Origin: Candidatus Nitronereus thalassa
GTDB lineage: Bacteria > Nitrospirota > Nitrospiria > Nitrospirales > UBA8639
DNA length: 64,000 bases
Reading direction: 5' to 3'
Assembly (NCBI RefSeq): GCF_032191465.1
Contig: NZ_JAQOUE010000001.1
Location: forward strand, 1,674,001 to 1,738,000
The translations under genes were made by a program, and so were the position numbers. The first letter of the stretch is position 1. Each line of letters starts with the position of its first letter. Below are positions 62,354 to 64,000 of the stretch, one piece after another. A model generated the notes under the pieces. It was given only the letters and a program-made list of their open reading frames with translations, ran no database searches and was not told the origin of the DNA.

Positions 62354-64000
62354 TTACGATGCAGCCTTATGTAAAGGAATCGTGATACGAAAAGTTGTTC
62401 CGTATTCCAATTCTGTTGAAAAGTCAATGGATCCGCCACACGATTCCATGAGACGATGGGAGACCGCTAGCCCCAATCCCAATCCACCTTCTGTGGACGT
62501 CCCTTCTTTTGTGGTAAAAAATGGGTCAAAAATACGGGGAGCCACCTCTGGGGAAATGCCTGGTCCTTGATCAGAAACCAAGACAACCACGGAATCAGCA
62601 TGCTCCTCGATGCCGATATGGATCACCCTATTTCGATGTGACACATCCAGGGCGTTTTGAATAATATTACACAGGACTTGAGTCATACTCGTTCGAGAAA
62701 TTTTGGCGAAAGGCAAACTATTCGGGATGTTCTCAAGCAGACTGACGCCATGCCTCTTCGCGGAATCTTTCATGATCTCTATCGCCGACTGAAGAATTTC
62801 ATGTATCGGGACGGGTTCAAGGGAAGGCGAGTCGGGACGATACAATTGATACAGCTGCCGAACAATATGGGCCATCCGGTCAACGGAATCGTGAATTTTC
62901 CCTATATACTTATATCGAGGGTGCGTCACAGGAAGCGCGCGTTTGAGCACTTCCAAGGATTGACCAATGCTGGCAAGGGGATTATTGATCTCATGGGCCA
63001 CACCCGCTGCAATTTCCCCTAAAGCTGCGAGTTTTTCTACCTGCATTCGACGCTGCTCCAATTCTTTGATGCGCTCGGTTCGTCGTTTGACTTCCTCTTC
63101 TAGCTTTTGGTTATGACGCTGATTTGCCTCTTCCAAGATTTTTCGATCGGTAATGTCTTGAGCATATCCTCCAATTCTGTAGGGATTTCCCTGTTGGTCA
63201 CGAATGGGAAACCCCCGATCCCGAATCCATCGAATAGATCCATCGGCACGAATTATGCGATATTCCTGATCAAAATGACCCGTAGCCAAAATATTCATAA
63301 AGCTATCGACAACCTTGGGTCGATCTTCCAGATGGATGAGATTCACCCATTCCATAGGATTCTGGTAGAGGGCTTGCGCCGAACATCCCCACAATTTTTC
63401 GTAGGCGGGATTGACATAGAGGACTTGATGATTCACCCAATCGGTCAGCCAAATCACATCTTCGGCATTGTCGGCAAACTGTCGAAACCGTTCCTCACTA
63501 TCCCGAAGAGCCTTTTCTGCTTGCTTAAGCTCGGACATGTCAATGACATTGGCCACCCGATACAGCACTCGTCCCAAAAGATCCGTGATGGCCGAGACCG
63601 TCACAAGCGCAGGGAATGTTGAGCCATCCTTGCGATGATGATTGCATTCAAAGGAATATGATCCGCGTTTATGTATTTCTTGAATAATTTTCGGAAGCTG
63701 TTCTTTCCATTCCAGCGCGTAGACTTTAGCAATGGGCTGTCCAATTAATTCCTTAATCGCATACCCGTGCATACGAGCGAACGCTTCATTGACTAACTCG
63801 AAATGATAACTGTCCCCTGGACTCACGGCTACGCCCCATTGCGTATGTTGAAAAATCGTCGCCCATTTATTCACCATTTCCTGGGATTGCTTGGTGGCCG
63901 TGATGTCCTCAATAATGGCGATGGCATATTCAAATTCCCCGGCAGCGTACCGAATGGGAGTGACCGTCAAGTTCCCCCAGACCACGTGGCCATCTTTTCT
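62354..64000 (-). CDS. Multi-PAS histidine kinase, N-terminus cut by window edge
   Basis: The frame stays open to the window edge (AGA AAA GAT GGC at 64000), so the gene is partial; the in-frame ATG/GTG at 63985 lies within the conserved PAS stretch KDGHVVWGNLTV. 549 codons visible. There is the end of one PAS, two further PAS domains (about 30-150 and 160-290 from the window edge), a coiled coil, HisKA with GVAHEINNPLASIG and HATPase (IIQNALDVSH, VSDQGPGIS, GGLGLGLAVS). Partner of the receiver at 61577. Confidence 0.93.
   Translation of the reverse strand, partial: RKDGHVVWGNLTVTPIRYAAGEFEYAIAIIEDITATKQSQEMVNKWATIFQHTQWGVAVSPGDSYHFELVNEAFARMHGYAIKELIGQPIAKVYALEWKEQLPKIIQEIHKRGSYSFECNHHRKDGSTFPALVTVSAITDLLGRVLYRVANVIDMSELKQAEKALRDSEERFRQFADNAEDVIWLTDWVNHQVLYVNPAYEKLWGCSAQALYQNPMEWVNLIHLEDRPKVVDSFMNILATGHFDQEYRIIRADGSIRWIRDRGFPIRDQQGNPYRIGGYAQDITDRKILEEANQRHNQKLEEEVKRRTERIKELEQRRMQVEKLAALGEIAAGVAHEINNPLASIGQSLEVLKRALPVTHPRYKYIGKIHDSVDRMAHIVRQLYQLYRPDSPSLEPVPIHEILQSAIEIMKDSAKRHGVSLLENIPNSLPFAKISRTSMTQVLCNIIQNALDVSHRNRVIHIGIEEHADSVVVLVSDQGPGISPEVAPRIFDPFFTTKEGTSTEGGLGLGLAVSHRLMESCGGSIDFSTELEYGTTFRITIPLHKAAS

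Noticed and set aside
1-64000. CRISPR array or defence locus
   Set aside because: No regularly spaced repeats of 25-40 bases and no cas or restriction genes were seen anywhere in the window.

Overview
The window looks like a chromosomal segment of a bacterium of the Nitrospira type (phylum Nitrospirota), most like the moderate-GC marine-type members. This is inferred from the gene style: many PAS/GAF histidine kinases and orphan receivers, a c-type di-heme oxidoreductase, a stand-alone NuoF-like subunit, small Nitrospira-style exported proteins, and about 50% GC. No rRNA or nitrite oxidoreductase gene is present to prove it.

Layout. 1-5 kb: a truncated AsmA/DUF748 protein, purU, then small membrane, exported and lipoprotein genes separated by strong inverted repeats, and a PsiE-like protein. 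5.2-13.9 kb: one giant GC-rich gene for a cyclic beta-1,2-glucan synthase (NdvB/ChvB type). 14-17 kb: a cold-shock gene with a clear terminator, a dead GlcG-like gene, an ankyrin protein and a VOC protein. 17.2-21.3 kb: an MBL-fold hydrolase, then a STAS/DoxX pair preceded by a sigma-54 promoter, a palindromic upstream activator array and the gene for a GAF-GAF-AAA+-Fis activator, which together form a self-contained regulatory module.

21.58-35.61 kb: a probable integrated island. A 36-bp perfect direct repeat of the 3' end of tRNA-Gln(CUG) marks both ends. Inside are a PAS kinase and LuxR regulator, a receiver, a Rossmann-fold/histidine-kinase fusion, a Cache-HAMP-PAS kinase translationally coupled to a one-heme Tll0287-like protein, a small CxxC protein, a reverse-transcriptase remnant, a frameshifted repeat protein and an AT-rich pair (lipase-like hydrolase plus exported protein). 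No intact integrase is seen.

35.7-41.8 kb: housekeeping genes: gltX next to tRNA-Gln, tRNA-Ala(GGC), an ABC-F ATPase, rarA and an alpha/beta hydrolase. 42-47.9 kb: a signalling cluster with four single-domain receivers (one with Glu at the phospho-acceptor position), a LuxR regulator and a 1014-residue PAS/GAF kinase whose second PAS domain is paralogous to that of the island kinase. 48.2-51 kb: an operon of a NuoF-like protein, 2Fe-2S ferredoxin, PTPS and folE. 51.4-64 kb: purE, a di-heme oxidoreductase, mdh with a small conserved-looking gene, a NorD/CbbO-like VWA protein, a YggU protein, a Fur-box-controlled Bfd ferredoxin, an S9 peptidase and a histidine kinase/receiver pair running off the end.

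The most interesting points are the tRNA-bounded island with its redox and heme-type sensor set, the sigma-54/DoxX module, the structured tRNA-Gly-like element at 2.5 kb, and the NuoF-ferredoxin-pterin operon.
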